NCBI GenBank assembly: GCA_016647705.1 | Contig: CM028336.1 | Coordinates: 17,992,880 to 18,056,879 of the forward strand | Source of the DNA: Eucommia ulmoides | Lineage: Eukaryota > Streptophyta > Magnoliopsida > Garryales > Eucommiaceae | DNA length: 64,000 bases | Direction: 5' to 3' | Shown here: positions 1-10,959 of the stretch, piece after piece | Layout: the number at the start of each line of letters is the position of its first letter | Position numbering within the stretch: the stretch's first letter is position 1 | Program-made: the position numbers and the translations under genes | Notes under the pieces: model-generated | Databases searched by the model: none | Told to the model about the DNA's origin: nothing | The model's input: only the letters and a program-made list of their open reading frames with translations

Positions 1-479
1 ATAGAATAACTCCGCAAAGATAAGATGGTGCTCTGTCAAGCAGATGCAATTGTCCAAGTAGGCTAGGTGGGCCCACCTCCAAAATGAGCAACAAGTGTTC
101 ATTATAGGGTTTGTCCCTAGGTACAACTTGCTCGGTCTCTAGAGATGAGGAATAAATTGTTTGCCTAGAGAAATGTTCAAACCAAGGCCCGAGCAAGCGG
201 AAGGGTGACAAACCTGCTCCTGTCGATCTTCGTACTTTTTGAAGGCATCATTGGGAACCCATTCAAAGACAATACCTACCGATTAGGTTGAGATCACCAG
301 ACAAATAGTGACCTCCGAGATCAAGTCAATATCAGTAACGAAAAGATTGGGCAAATTGCGAAAAGAGAATCCAATGTCTAAGATATAATAAAAAGAAGTG
401 CCCCACCATTTACTACTATGGTGTTAAAAGAGAAGGTGTCCTTAAATTTCAAGTTGCCCTTCCTAATTAGGAAGTACTA
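1..479. other. Upstream part of decayed gypsy element, no gene seen
   Basis: I see no open reading frame or RNA gene here. The stretch lies immediately 5' of recognisable gag remnants of the plus-strand Ty3/gypsy element. It is therefore most simply the leader or N-terminal gag portion of that element. Its 5' LTR, if it survives, lies outside the window. Confidence 0.35.
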
Positions 480-599
480 GGAGAATACTAACCTCATTGA
501 GCATCTCAACTCTACCATGTCTACATAGATCTATGAGGAGCATCATATTCGATTAAGGACCAAGCTTTCCAAGTAAGCTAGGCCGAGACTGCCAAGATA

Positions 600-1345
600 A
601 GGTAATAGATTCTAAAGTCGAGTTCCCTTGATGCTTTCATGCCCTAAGAAATGCCTTTGTCCACCGGTTCGTCAAAAATAAACGACGAGCAAAGAACCCA
701 TCTCACCTACTTTTTGTTCGGCAAAAACAGATGAAGACCTTGATGTTTTTTTTAAAAGGTTTAGGTAGAAATCTAACGAAGTAGAATATTTTAATGATAA
801 CATGGTTGTGGAAGGTTTAATGGGAGGAATAAGGAATGGTCTTTTCCTCCATAAGATTGATTGGGCTCCACCAAAGGTGTTAACTTCGACTTTTGCCCTA
901 TTAATAGTATAAAGTCTTAACCGAGGATGTCTATTAGGATCGAGCAAAAGATGAAAAAGATCGCAATGGCAAGAGAAAAGTTGATGAGTCAAGATAAAGT
1001 TAACTTGGTCGTGATGAGACCAGGTCCAAGAAGAAACAAAGCGACCGCGAACAAGAAGGATCTGATAAGTAGTCTGGAAGGTTGACATACCCTCTCATTA
1101 CTCAAATTTCACCCCCTGAATGTACTGCTGGGTATATTGTTTATATAAATCAAGGATAAAAAGTTAATAAGGTAACCTCAACCTTTAGAGAATAGAGGTA
1201 AGGCCAACAATTCGGACAAATGGAATAATTTCCACTATGATCATGAGTGCACCATTGATAACTTTTATGATTTAAAGAATGATCTTGAAGAACTCATTTA
1301 GAGAGGCCACCTAAAATGGTTCATGACTGACTAAGAATAAGGTGA
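600..1345 (+). pseudogene. gypsy gag remnant
   Basis: Translated fragments match the C-terminal half of plant gypsy Gag. At 1230-1330 the reading FHYDHECTIDNFYDLKN, followed by an EELI-stop-RGHL block, is the degenerate form of the usual 'CxFHxDHGHxTxxCxxLKxxIEELIxxGHL' region. Upstream, around 680-900, segments such as NKRRAKNPSHLLF and GGIRNGLFLHKIDWAPPK resemble the retrotrans_gag domain. Several in-frame stops, including one inside the EELI/RGHL block, show that it is not translated as a unit. In Ty3/gypsy elements Gag forms the virus-like particle, and this copy cannot do so. Confidence 0.7.
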
Positions 1346-1499
1346 TTGATGAGAAAGGGATATCCAGGATAGATACGAGGTCCATGGAGAGATAAGTACA
1401 ATCTATACTGGCTTTACCTCAGGAGGAATTTCCATGATCAATCGGAAGACCCATACTTGGAATAGAAAAAAGAAAACAAAGGACTATGTCTTCTAGGTG

Positions 1500-2022
1500 T
1501 CCAAAGTCCCTATAACTAAGAGAAAGCCAATCATATTTACTGAGGAGGATCTTAATAGGGTTTATAACCCTCACAAAGACACTCTGGTCATGACCTTGAA
1601 GATCGTCAACAATAACATTGGGTGAGTTTTAATCGACAACAAGAGCTTAGTGGAAATAATCTACCTTACAGCCTTAAACAAGATGGGTATTAGCCACGAC
1701 AAGTTGAAGTCTATAATGAAAACCATGGTAAGTTTTAGGGAAAATTATAAACTAATGGGATAGATCACAATACAACTCATAGAGGGAACCAAGCCGAGGC
1801 ACTCTATAGTTGATGCAAGCTTTATGGTAGTGGATTGTCTTTGTGCATACAACTCAATAATAGGAAGACCTTTCTTGAATGCACTGAAGGCAATAACATT
1901 TACTTACCACCTACTTATAAAGTTCCCAACCAAGAATAGTATAGGGAAGATGTATAGAAGTAAGAGAATTGCTCGGAAAATACTTCATGACCAAAATGGT
2001 AATCCCCCAATAGCAACTACAT
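1500..2022 (+). pseudogene. gypsy aspartic protease remnant
   Basis: The region reads as the retropepsin-like protease of a plant gypsy element. A block near 1530-1610 (ITFTEEDL-like, ending ALVITL-like) is followed by VLIDNKSLVEII at 1626-1661. There the catalytic loop, normally D-N/S-G-S, has become DNKS. The C-terminal signature VVDCLCAYNSIIGRPFLNA lies at 1824-1880. A TGA at 1623-1625 immediately precedes the catalytic block. Loss of the glycine in the active-site loop and the stop codon both argue that it is dead. Confidence 0.75.
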
Positions 2023-2204
2023 AGTTGGGAAGACGAGAATGATGACCTCACCAAAATTATGTTAGAATCCCCAAGGACAGGTGACACTGTTGACCCAAGA
2101 GTGGAGAAGCCAAACCAAAACCAACGACGTTCTAATAAGGCATTAATTTCTATTTGGATTCACTTGACTATTGGGGAATGAACCATTCAAATCGATTCGA
2201 CATT

Positions 2205-3200
2205 AGCCATAGAGATAATATTATTAACCTATTTTGAGTAAAAAATAATATGTTTGCTTGGTTGCGTAAAGAAAGATATACCCGAATATCTCAATGCATC
2301 TCCTCCATATGGACCTCAATTATTCTTCTGTCCATAAAAGAAGAGAAAGTTCAATCATAATAGATAAAATATCATTAAGAAGAACTAAAAAATACTTTAC
2401 ACAGGCACCATTGAGGAAATTAATTTTTATCTCAAGGCCTTTCCATTCTTCAAAATGCTCCTGATAAATAAAACCTAAGAGTGGACTGAAGAATGTGAAG
2501 AGACTTTTCAATATTTCAAGAAATATGTCTCGTCCCCACCAATCTATACAACTCCAAGCCTTGGGTGGGAGATACTCATTTATCTTGCAGCCTCCTCAAT
2601 TGATGTGAGCTCGGCCTTAGTGGTAGATGAATCTAGAGTTCAAAGACAAGTTTACAACATTTGTCACGCACTGACGGACATAGAAACCAATTTTCCTAAG
2701 TTAGAATTGATTGATTATGTATTGATAATATCTACTAAAAAACTTGGGCATTATTTCCAAGCCTACCCAATGGTGGTTCTTATGAATCGACTGTTGAGGG
2801 TTATATTGCACCGACCAAAAATGTTGGGCCGACTATTGAAGTAGTAAATTGAGCTTGGAGAGTTCCCTATCAAGTATCGACAAGGAACAAGGATAAAGGG
2901 TTAGGCGTTAACTGACTTGATTGTTGAATTGACCTTTCCTGAAAAGGAAACAACAAATGATGAAGCTATAATTGGAAAGTATGGACAACTGAGCTCAATC
3001 ACTTGGACAACTTTTATGGATGGATCGTCCAACTAGAACGGCTTGGAGGCTGGGCTAGTTATCAGAATGCTCGAGGAGGACATACTAGAGTATGCCTTTA
3101 GGCTCGGATCCTAAGAAATAAGCAACGAAGAAGAATATAATGCTCTAATTGCTTCACTAAGGATTTTGGTAGAACTTGGGGATATACTATGATTCTTTTC
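2205..3200 (+). pseudogene. gypsy RT end plus RNase H remnant, RT core deleted
   Basis: A short piece of the RT N-terminus is visible around 2240-2420. The sequence then jumps near 2410-2440 to the post-catalytic 'PFFK...WTEECxxxF..LKKYLSSPP' segment (2440-2560). The several hundred bases that should carry the finger/palm region and the YxDD catalytic motif are absent. RNase H follows at 2605-2844 (ALTDIETNFPKLE, IISTKKLGHYFQAYP, ILHRP). A second RNase-H-like block lies at 3013-3190 (TTFMDGSSN, a stop, then NGLEAGLV and NEEEYNALIASL). The deletion means no reverse transcriptase activity is possible. Confidence 0.75.
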
Positions 3201-3289
3201 TAGTGGGTAATCAAGTAAATAGGGAATACCATGCTAAAGAGACAAAACTAATAGCCTACTTAAACAACGCTAAACAACTTATTCAAAAA

Positions 3290-4635
3290 TTTTGATGCAT
3301 TCAACATCAATAAAATCCTGAGGAAGGAAAATAAGTATGCAAACTCACTGGCAAGTTCGTCCTTGGCCTTTGGAACGAAAGGCCTAAGGATGATCGTGGT
3401 CGAATCCTTGTACCAACCATGTATTGATGATCTTGAGGACATAGTTAGTTTTTTCATCCATTAACTGAGTTGGATGAACCCAATCACAAATTACGTAAGG
3501 AATGGAACGCTTCCCGGCTAAAGAAGTAAAACCTAAAGAGTTTGCTACTCAATTTCTCAATACATTCTCATTAGTAAAATCCTGTATAACCTGAAGAGGG
3601 GGATTATGTGCTTCATTAAATCCATGAAGGCATTTGTAGAAACCATTCAGGGGAACAAACCCAAGAAAAAAAGGCCCATAGACAGGGTTAATTCTAGATA
3701 ACGATAGACGAGAGATCGAAGAACTTGTTGAAACGATGTGACAAATTCCAATGGTATGGTCCAACAAAATTTTGCCTACAATTAACCTCATACCTATGAT
3801 CGATCAATGGATATTTTCCAGTCGGGTCCGATATATTGGGACCATTTCTTTTGACCATTGCATATATAACGTGCCTAATCATGGACATTGACTTCTTTAC
3901 CAAATGGGTTGAGAGTGAAGCCAAGATTACTGACACAAAAATAAAATATTTTGTATCGAGGAATATAATTTTTTGCTTTGGTATCTCGAATACAATAATA
4001 AGCGACCATAGAACTCAATTTAACTGTACATTGTTTAAAAGTCTATGCTAGGATCTTGGGATTCAACACCGTATGTCCATCCCTGCCATTCTTATGCTGA
4101 TGACCAAGTTGAAGTCACTAACATGATAATCTTGCATAACTTAATGAACCAATTGGATAAGTCCAAGTCCAAATGGGTTGAGTATTTTTCATAAGTCCTC
4201 TCGGCTTACCATGACAGTTCTCGAATCCCGACCAGAGAGACTCCATTCTCTATGGTGTTCCGGATTGAGCCTATTACTCTTGTGGAAATTGGAATTCTAA
4301 TAGTGTGGATTATAGTCTACAACCCCGAGTAGAATAACATTGAGTTGGCCATCAATTTGGAATTTCTAGAAGAGAAAAAAGAAAGAGCTCAAATATGAAA
4401 GCCAGCCTATAAACAACAAATGGATTGGTGCCACATTAGAAGGGTGAAGATTCAACCCTTAGTCCTTTGCAAAGTTACCATTGCTACAAAGGACCGAGCA
4501 AAAGGTAAGCTCGGACCAAATTAGGAGGGACCTTACAAGGGTCACTAGGGTTGTACTACCCGGGATATATATGCTAAAAACATGGAAAGCCAACCTCTAT
4601 AAAATCATTGGAATTATTAACATTTGAAGAAGTAA
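3290..4635 (+). pseudogene. gypsy integrase remnant
   Basis: This is integrase of the gypsy type. The core starts at about 3825 with SDILGPF and continues DIDFFTKWVESEA (3880-3920). It then reads FGISNTIISDHRTQF (3982-4020), the degenerate form of the FGIPxxIxSDNGTQF block carrying the second catalytic Asp. The C-terminal tail, with GKLGPN and a GTYMLKTWKANL-like block, is readable near 4500-4600. It ends in the usual 'WNxEHLKKYY' position near 4610-4635. Stops and frame changes break it repeatedly. Confidence 0.75.
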
Positions 4636-4640
4636 TACCA

Positions 4641-6330
4641 ATGAGATTTATTTGTTAACATATTTTCTAAGTGTGGTAATAAATCTCTACATTAAATAAA
4701 ACTAATGCTTTGAACAAACTCTATTACTCCGTTGTGTGAAAAACCTAAAAATTCTACAATCAAAGATCAAGCATGGCCTATCCGCATTTGCTTGGTCTTA
4801 ACCGAGCAAGATGGAGGGATCAACCAGGACACTAGGATGAATTCCTCTGACTGACCCCAAAACTTCAAAAGGTGGGAAGTATGGGAATGACTTGAAAAAC
4901 CCTCTTAGAACAACTCTCATTCTTGGACATGACCTGAAAAACAAGACTACAAAGCAATGAGGCTAGAAAGATGAGGTTATTTAACAATTTGTGAATTACC
5001 ATCTACACTTATATTATTTTTTGCATACTTTAGGTTCTCTATACTTAGAATATTTTCAAGGCTATTAGACTCATGTTTATCATAATCGGGCAAAAAATGA
5101 CACGACCAAGTATGTGGTCTACCCGAGCATGATCACTATTCCGGCCAAACTAACCAAAAGTAAAAAACTTCAAAGGGACCAAAAACTGTAGAAATAATTG
5201 TGAAAAAACACAAGCATTGTGCTCGATTCAATATGATAATCTATGCTACTTTCTTTTGCAAGCAATAATTGAAAACTTATACACTTGTCGGGCTCTAGTC
5301 GAATCTGTTGGTGTCCCAAACTGGTCAACACCTCGAGTATGGTCCAATCATGTGACATGTGTGTCTTCTTACTGAGGTGGAGTTGCTGAGTCGGAGTAGA
5401 AAATATTTTGAGTAAGCTGTAACTAACAATCTGGGGGATTGAATTGTTGAAGTCCAGAGTCCTGCCTTCAGGGACTTATACCTGCATAAGGCCGAGTCGG
5501 GATTTGTCTCGACGAAGCTCATTTGGCGTGAGAGTAAGATCATAGAGAGAAAAGGTATAAAAACGCATCAAGCATATAAATAGTATTTCAACTTTACCCC
5601 GGGTTTGTATAGCCCCTGGTATTTATAAGCATTAGAGATGATTAGTTTTACCTACTAGGGCCCAAATACGGCTAATTAGGTAAAACCTTGTGTTTTGTCG
5701 ATAATCCAGGGTGTTTAGGAGATAATCACTGGGCTTGGACTTTCGGGACCATTTGGAAAAGCACGTAGACCTCTGTCAAGCATGTGGAGGTGAGCTGGTT
5801 GAGGAACTTAGAGATCTGTTGAGTTTTGGAGGAGAAACGAACAGAAATGGTGTGTCAGTTGAGACAAACGAAAAAGTCCTTGAAGTTGGCTGTCCAGAGG
5901 CACAACATAGAGTTCTAGGCAATAACGTCCTTATGAGGTACACTGCTCCTCTCTAAGTGTAAAATAGATTTCAGGGATGGAGCCCTGATCGGCGTATAAT
6001 CTTGTGTGGCACTTTGAATTCCTGAATATGGCCATGTCACGGCAATGGTGGACACGTGGCTGGGGCCTTGGTACTGGCTTGGTGTGCCCAAAAATACCTT
6101 TATCAGTTTGCCCTAGCCCTGGGCGGTGAGGGAAGCAAGACGACCAGGTTTACTAACTTTTGGCTGGAACGGGCATCTTGGAGGCTTCGAAACACGAAAA
6201 ACAATATCCTAGGCCGATTCTCTGGAGCTTTCTGCCAACCAGAGGCCAATTCTTCTGGCAGGTAAACTTTGATTCCTACAGCGTCGACTACTAGGTTGAC
6301 GGAGCTCCTGGGAGACGGGTACGTCTTTCA
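4641..6330. other. Non-coding retroelement-derived region
   Basis: No convincing gene is seen. The stretch follows the gypsy integrase tail, where a polypurine tract and 3' LTR would be expected, but I could not find clean LTR termini. TATA-like sequences (TATAAAAACG at about 5558 and TATTTATAAGC at about 5620) are compatible with LTR promoters. Small open frames here, for example at 5735-5956 and 6056-6265, show no family resemblance and are probably chance. Confidence 0.4.
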
Positions 6331-6363
6331 GGTGACCATGACACAATTGTGGTTCTTAGGTTG

Positions 6364-6950
6364 TCAAGTCTTCTGGGTGGAACTCTTGACCGGAAAAATT
6401 TTGAACGACACTTTTTAAACTGTTAACGATGTTCTATAGGACCAATATGGGAAAAGCCCCCATGTGCCCGTGTTCCAGGCAGAGATAACACGTTAGGGCG
6501 TCAGCAATTTTTCTCAATTTTGTGGAGTTCAAGCTGTCATGTCTTCTGGGTGGCACTCTTGATAGGCAGAATTTTGAACGACTCTTTTCAAACCGTTAAC
6601 ATATTCTGGGAGACCAATGTGGGAAAGGTCCCTATGTTCCAAGAAAATATAGCACGTTAGGGCGTCAATATTTTTTTTTAAAAATTTTTTAGAGCTCAGG
6701 CCGTCATGTCTTTTAGGCGACATTGTTGAAAAGGGCCACTATGTGCCCTGCTGCTAGGCAGAGATAGTACGTCAGGGCATCAATAATTTTTTTCAATTTT
6801 CTAGAGCTCAGGCCGTCACATCCTCTGGGCGACCTTGTTGAAAAGAACTACTATGTGCCCTGTTACTGGGCAGAGATAGCACGTTAGGGTGTCAGTAAAT
6901 TTTCTCAATTTTTGTTGTCTTCAGGTCATCATGTTTTCTGTACAAAGAAC
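6364..6950. repeat. Degenerate tandem repeats, unit about 110-175 bp
   Basis: A block containing TCTTCTGGGTGG, a GAACGAC run, CATGTGCCC, a CAGGCAGAGATA run and ACGTTAGGGCGTCA recurs four times with decay. The first two units are about 174 bp apart (6369 and 6543) and later ones about 111 bp apart. A more distant echo appears at about 7030-7080. It is non-coding and probably lies inside a retroelement leader or LTR. Confidence 0.6.
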
Positions 6951-7605
6951 CTCTAGGTGACAACCTTTGACAGGCAGAAGTATAAACAATACTTTTTAAA
7001 TTGTTAGCAAACAATCTTGAGTGAAGAAATTCCGGGTGAACCCTTGACGGGCAAAATTTTGAACGACACTATCTGAACCGTAACTAATCCCGAGCATAGA
7101 CTAACTTTCACCGAGGAGGAGGAGACAAAAGCAAGCAAGAGAGTCGAGCAGGATCACTCGACGGAGATGTCAAGCGCATGGTGGCTGGTGCGCTGGCCAG
7201 AGGCCAAAGCTACTGGCCGGGGAGCTAAAGCTATTGGCCGACTAACAACCACTTTGCACCCCTGAAGATCATTTATTTCCTCTTGTACCACTGAAGCTTT
7301 TGACCATTACTTCACCTTGCACTATTAAAGCTTTGACCATATCTTCCACTTCTATCTTTAAGGGGAGAATTTACACTCCTGAAGTTTGGGCTAATCACTT
7401 TTGCACCTTTTCATCTTGGAAGTTTTGGGGCACAACAGGGCGGTGGGCGCAAAATAAGATGATGTTGGCCAGATGAGATAGGGATAAGCTTTTGGACTAC
7501 ATATTTGTAGAAATTTTTCATCTGAACCTTACCGTCTAGGAGCAGTACGGCATGGCAGTGCCCACAAAACTTGATAAGGCCAGCCATGGGGCATTTGAGG
7601 TTGAA

Positions 7606-7621
7606 CCCCTAGACGGCGCCT
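7606..7621 (-). promoter_or_regulatory. Probable primer-binding site of a minus-oriented gypsy LTR element
   Basis: On the minus strand the sequence reads CTCTACA followed directly by GGCGCCGTCTAGGGG. A CA dinucleotide followed by a GGCGCCGTCT block is the common arrangement at the 5' LTR/PBS junction of many plant gypsy elements. This implies a minus-oriented LTR ending at 7621 and extending rightwards. The far end of that LTR was not located. Confidence 0.5.
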
Positions 7622-8165
7622 GTAGAGAAGATCACCATGTAAAATCTGCTAGCCAATGATAGCTTTGTAGGGAAGTGTGTACATTTTATTTTTGTGATGT
7701 TCGCTCGATTTTTTGACGTTATGGAGAACGGAGCTAGTTTCTGGATGGAAGGTTTCACAGTGTTGTAGTTTTAAAAAATTTATCGTCTTTGCTCCGAACC
7801 ATGGACCACTAGCCCCTTAGTGTGGGACACGAGTTGATTGTAAGGAAATTGTTTCACGGACTCAAGAAGAGGGTTTTCTATGGTGTCTAGTCCTCTCGGT
7901 CTCCAGGGGCGCAACGAGATGGTTGGTCCCACGTGGCGAATCATCGGTGGGTTCTCCGTAGTCAGGTTCATTCCTAAACTCTTTCAAGTTATCCCAATTT
8001 AGTTCATGCAGGAGCACTTTCCCCCTCAGAACGCTGGACCTATAGTTGACTGGTGGGGAAAGATACTTAGCCGCAGGCCCTCAGACCCGATCGATGCTCC
8101 GCTTCTAGTGGATGACCTTGGTTTTTCCACGGGTACAGACTATCAACTTGTGGAGAGGGTCCAAT
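7622..8165. other. Putative minus-oriented LTR sequence, no gene
   Basis: Non-coding sequence next to the PBS-like junction at 7606-7621 and leading into the 40-bp minisatellite. The open frame at 8006-8221 (plus) overlaps the start of the minisatellite, shows no recognisable domain, and I do not call it a gene. Confidence 0.35.
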
Positions 8166-8645
8166 TGTCACCCTCGACGCTGAGCGCCGGTATGCCACTT
8201 CTTCTGGAGAATCACTCGTGATGCTGAGCACTAGGATGCCATTCTGGAGACTTATCCACGACTCTAACGGTTAGGACGCCGTTTTGGAGAATCATCCGCG
8301 ACTTTGAGGGTCGGGATGCCGATTTGGAGAATCATTTGTGACTGTGAGGGTCAAGATACCATTGTTGGAGAATCATTTGCAACTCTAAGGGTCAGGATAC
8401 CATTCTAGATTATCATCTACGACTTTGAGGGTTGGGATGTCGTTCTGGAGAATCATCCACAACTCTAAGGGCCGAGATGAGGTTTTAGAGAATTATCCAC
8501 GCTTTTGAGGGTCGACATGCCATTTTGGAGAATCATTCTCGACTTTGAGGGTTGAGATGCCGTTATTAGAGAATTATTCGTGACTAAGAGTCGGGATACC
8601 GTTTGGGACAATCATCCGTGACTTGGAGGGTCAAGATGTCATTCC
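8166..8645. repeat. 40-bp minisatellite, about 12 degenerate copies
   Basis: A unit built on GAGAATCATCCGCGACTTTG followed by AGGGTCGGGATGCCGTTTTG repeats with a period of 40 bp; successive GGAGA anchors are at 8246, 8286 and 8326. Copies have drifted by substitution but little by length. It lies inside presumed LTR sequence and has no coding character. Confidence 0.85.
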
Positions 8646-8764
8646 TTTTAATATTGATTATAGCACAACGGTTGGCCCTTCATTGAGTTTTGAGGGCCAC
8701 CTAGCTTTTTCTGTTGTGGGGGTGAAAGGTTACTTGGCTCCATTATCGAGATGTGCTTGCAGAT

Positions 8765-8995
8765 AGGCTGGAAGGTTGTTCTTCCCAGTCTATGGTGGGA
8801 CGGAGGGCTGCTCGTCTCTGCCTATGAGCCTTGCTTGGAGATTGGCTAGAGGGCACTTGTCTCCGCTACTAGTGGGACGGAGGGCTACTCGTCTCCACCT
8901 TTGAGCTCCATTTGGATATAGGCTGGAGGGCGACTCATCTCTGTGTCTAGTGTGATAGAGGGCTGCTCGGCTCTGCCTTTGAGTTGTGCTCGCTC
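8765..8995. repeat. Three tandem copies of a unit of about 74 bp
   Basis: The motif GGACGGAGGGCTGCTCGTCT, followed by a CTGCCTATGAGC-like segment and a GGCTGGAGGG-like segment, occurs at about 8801, 8875 and 8950 with modest divergence. It follows the 40-bp minisatellite and looks like part of the same LTR. Confidence 0.65.
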
Positions 8996-9495
8996 CTTGA
9001 CTTGAAGTATTCCTCTGTGGAATATCCTTCCTAAATGTATTCTCCTGTTTTTATTATATTTTGAGAAGATAAAGATGAGGCCCGAAAATGACAAAGAAAA
9101 AGGAAGATTCCAATTGAAGCATAGACAGGTGGAGGCTAGGACATTGAAATCCAAAGAAAAAGATCCATGAGATGAATTATTTTCGGTTAAATAATTAATT
9201 ACAACATAACCTAATTAAATTAGATTCAGCCCAGTGGCTCGGGTCGAATCGAAATTAAAAGTCGATGATCATCCTAGCCTATTTTATTTTTATTTTTTAT
9301 GTATAGGGCAATTATATTTATGCTGCTTTATTTTTTGCCCATTTAACATGCATGTAATGGGGGTATTATTTATTTTCTTATATGTATGAGATCCATGTTA
9401 AACAATTAAATAAGTAACAATGAGATCTAAAACTAATATCCCTCAAATCAAATATTAAGTTGTAAACATGAACATATGAGATATGTGATATCATG
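8996..9495. other. Non-coding flank of the TR-GAG insertion
   Basis: No gene is visible. The base composition turns AT-rich after about 9160. Together with the sequence resuming at 14246, this is the pre-insertion target of the TR-GAG element; both sides look like older retroelement sequence. An open frame on the minus strand at 8885-9154 has no recognisable domain. Confidence 0.5.
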
Positions 9496-9500
9496 GTAGT
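9496..9500. repeat. Target-site duplication (left), GTAGT
   Basis: GTAGT immediately precedes the TGTCACAGGG terminus of the left LTR. It is repeated exactly at 14241-14245 after the right LTR. A 5-bp TSD is typical of LTR-retrotransposon integrase. Confidence 0.95.
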
Positions 9501-10824
9501 TGTCACAGGGTCGAAATTTTCAGCACCAATTTCAACTGAGTGATGGCCTGATCGTTGCACAATCAGTCAGCCCACGGTGAATGCACTGCCTCGCAACGGA
9601 ATTGCACCGATAGAATTGTAAACACACACGTTCCTATAACGAAATACAACCAGAATGCACCGAAATACTACCGTAACGCACCCACGCAACAGTACACACA
9701 CGTATTACGGGAAAACCCAACCTTGTATTAATAAACTCCGGTTACAAGGAACCAAATACAACACACTGTCTGTAAAATCCGCAGGCAAGCATTCTCACCT
9801 CTAAAAACAGACCATACGTTACAATTTATAGGCAAAAACGGCAGTTGACAGCCCCAACTGCATAGGTAGAAAGATGACACCTGTCCGACACATGTCAGCA
9901 CCACAGGAGTTGGTTTTCCTGTCTGAAAACCAACCAAAACCGCCCAAGAACTACCCAGAACTGCTCACACATGCACTGCACATATCTGGAAACCACCAGT
10001 CCATCAGCTCACCAGGTAGCATTCTTCCAGTGTTTTTGCACCGTCCCAACGTCTGCCCGTTGCCATCTCGTACCGTAATCTGCCAACGTTCTCCAACGTT
10101 TTTCCACGCCGCTGCATGACCGGAACGTGTCGTTGTGCCCAACGACCTGCCAACGTTCCGTGTGCTATTTTCGCACCAGAATGCACCGTTGCCCAACGGT
10201 GCGTCATGCCGCTACATGACTCAGCCCAAAACGTAGCGTTGCGCCTACGTTCTGTTTTGTTGCATCGTTCTGCCCAACGACGTCCCAACGCCGTATGCAT
10301 TTTTCGCACCAAAATGCACTGTCGTTCCCAACAGTCCGTCATGCCGCCCACATGACCCTGTTTACCACGTATCGTTGCGCCTCCGTTGCACCATTTTGCC
10401 TCGGTACAGCACCGAGATCTTTCTTTGGTCCCGTCAATCCCCAACGAGAACCCATTATCAGCAACCTCTGCTAATGCCGCCAACGTGCGTCCACGTTGCC
10501 CAACAGCGCACCGTTTTGCCAACGCTTGCCCAACAGCTTGGTCCAGCGCCGCACCGCTCCTCCAACGTGTGTTGCCGCGTCCAAGGCACCGTTTACAACG
10601 TAGTGTTGCACCTGCGTTGCACCATTTTGCCTCGGTCCCGCACCGAGGTCTTCCACACTGCCCAACACCCGCCGGTGTTGTGCAACAACGCTGCTGCCCA
10701 ACGGTAGGCACCAATCTGGTGCCCTTTTTGCCAACGAACCCATCCGTGCCGCATGCACCATGTCTGGTAGCAAATCGCACCAAGTTGGTGCTGTTTGGTC
10801 CTCCAGCATTGTTAGGGTCTAACA
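9501..10824 (-). repeat. TR-GAG 3' LTR
   Basis: This is the left copy of the direct repeat, 1324 bp, and serves as the 3' LTR because the element reads on the minus strand. In sense orientation it begins TGTTAGACCC and ends CCCTGTGACA. A TATA box (TATAAATT, sense) lies at 9824-9830, so U3 is unusually long (about 1 kb) and R-U5 is about 0.3 kb. U3 is crowded with CAACG/CGTTG words. Confidence 0.95.
9824..9830 (-). promoter_or_regulatory. LTR TATA box (3' LTR)
   Basis: TATAAAT reads on the minus strand, about 325 bp before the LTR end. The same motif is at the equivalent place in the other LTR. Confidence 0.6.
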
Positions 10825-10840
10825 AACCACCCCCACTGAA
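10825..10840 (-). promoter_or_regulatory. TR-GAG polypurine tract
   Basis: Directly upstream of the 3' LTR on the sense (minus) strand the sequence reads TTTCAGTGGGGGTGGTT. It is G-rich and largely purine, as expected for the primer of plus-strand DNA synthesis. A few T residues interrupt it. Confidence 0.6.
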
Positions 10841-10959
10841 AGAACCCGACGTCCTCGTCGGATCGTGCCCAGCATAATCCACTGGATTTGGCATGCACCA
10901 ATGCCACCCGTTCTGCCACAATCGTCTCATTCTGTCAGCAGCATATTCATTGTTTGTTG

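Larger units (their letters stand above)
480..4640 (+). mobile_element. Degenerate Ty3/gypsy retrotransposon, gag-pro-RNaseH-int
   Basis: A decayed Ty3/gypsy polyprotein can be read in pieces across all three plus frames in the canonical order: gag, aspartic protease, end of RT plus RNase H, integrase. The order protease-RT-RNase H-integrase is what separates gypsy from copia. Stops and frameshifts occur in every domain, and the RT catalytic core is missing. The C-terminal integrase tail ends near 4640. No pair of LTRs could be matched around it: the 5' end is outside the window and the 3' side runs into repeat-rich non-coding DNA. It is an old, immobile copy. Confidence 0.8.

Noticed and set aside
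672-1088. 138-codon minus-strand open frame
   Set aside because: It is antisense to readable gypsy gag remnants and shows no domain, so it is a shadow frame.
5735-6265. Two small plus-strand ORFs (73 and 69 codons) as host genes
   Set aside because: No domain, no conserved start context, and they lie within repeat-rich LTR-like DNA. I cannot support them.
10386-10877. Plus-strand open frames across the TR-GAG LTR (for example 10386-10877 and 13802-14299)
   Set aside because: They are antisense to the element, Pro/Cys/His-rich from repeated CAACG words, and duplicated simply because the LTR is duplicated.
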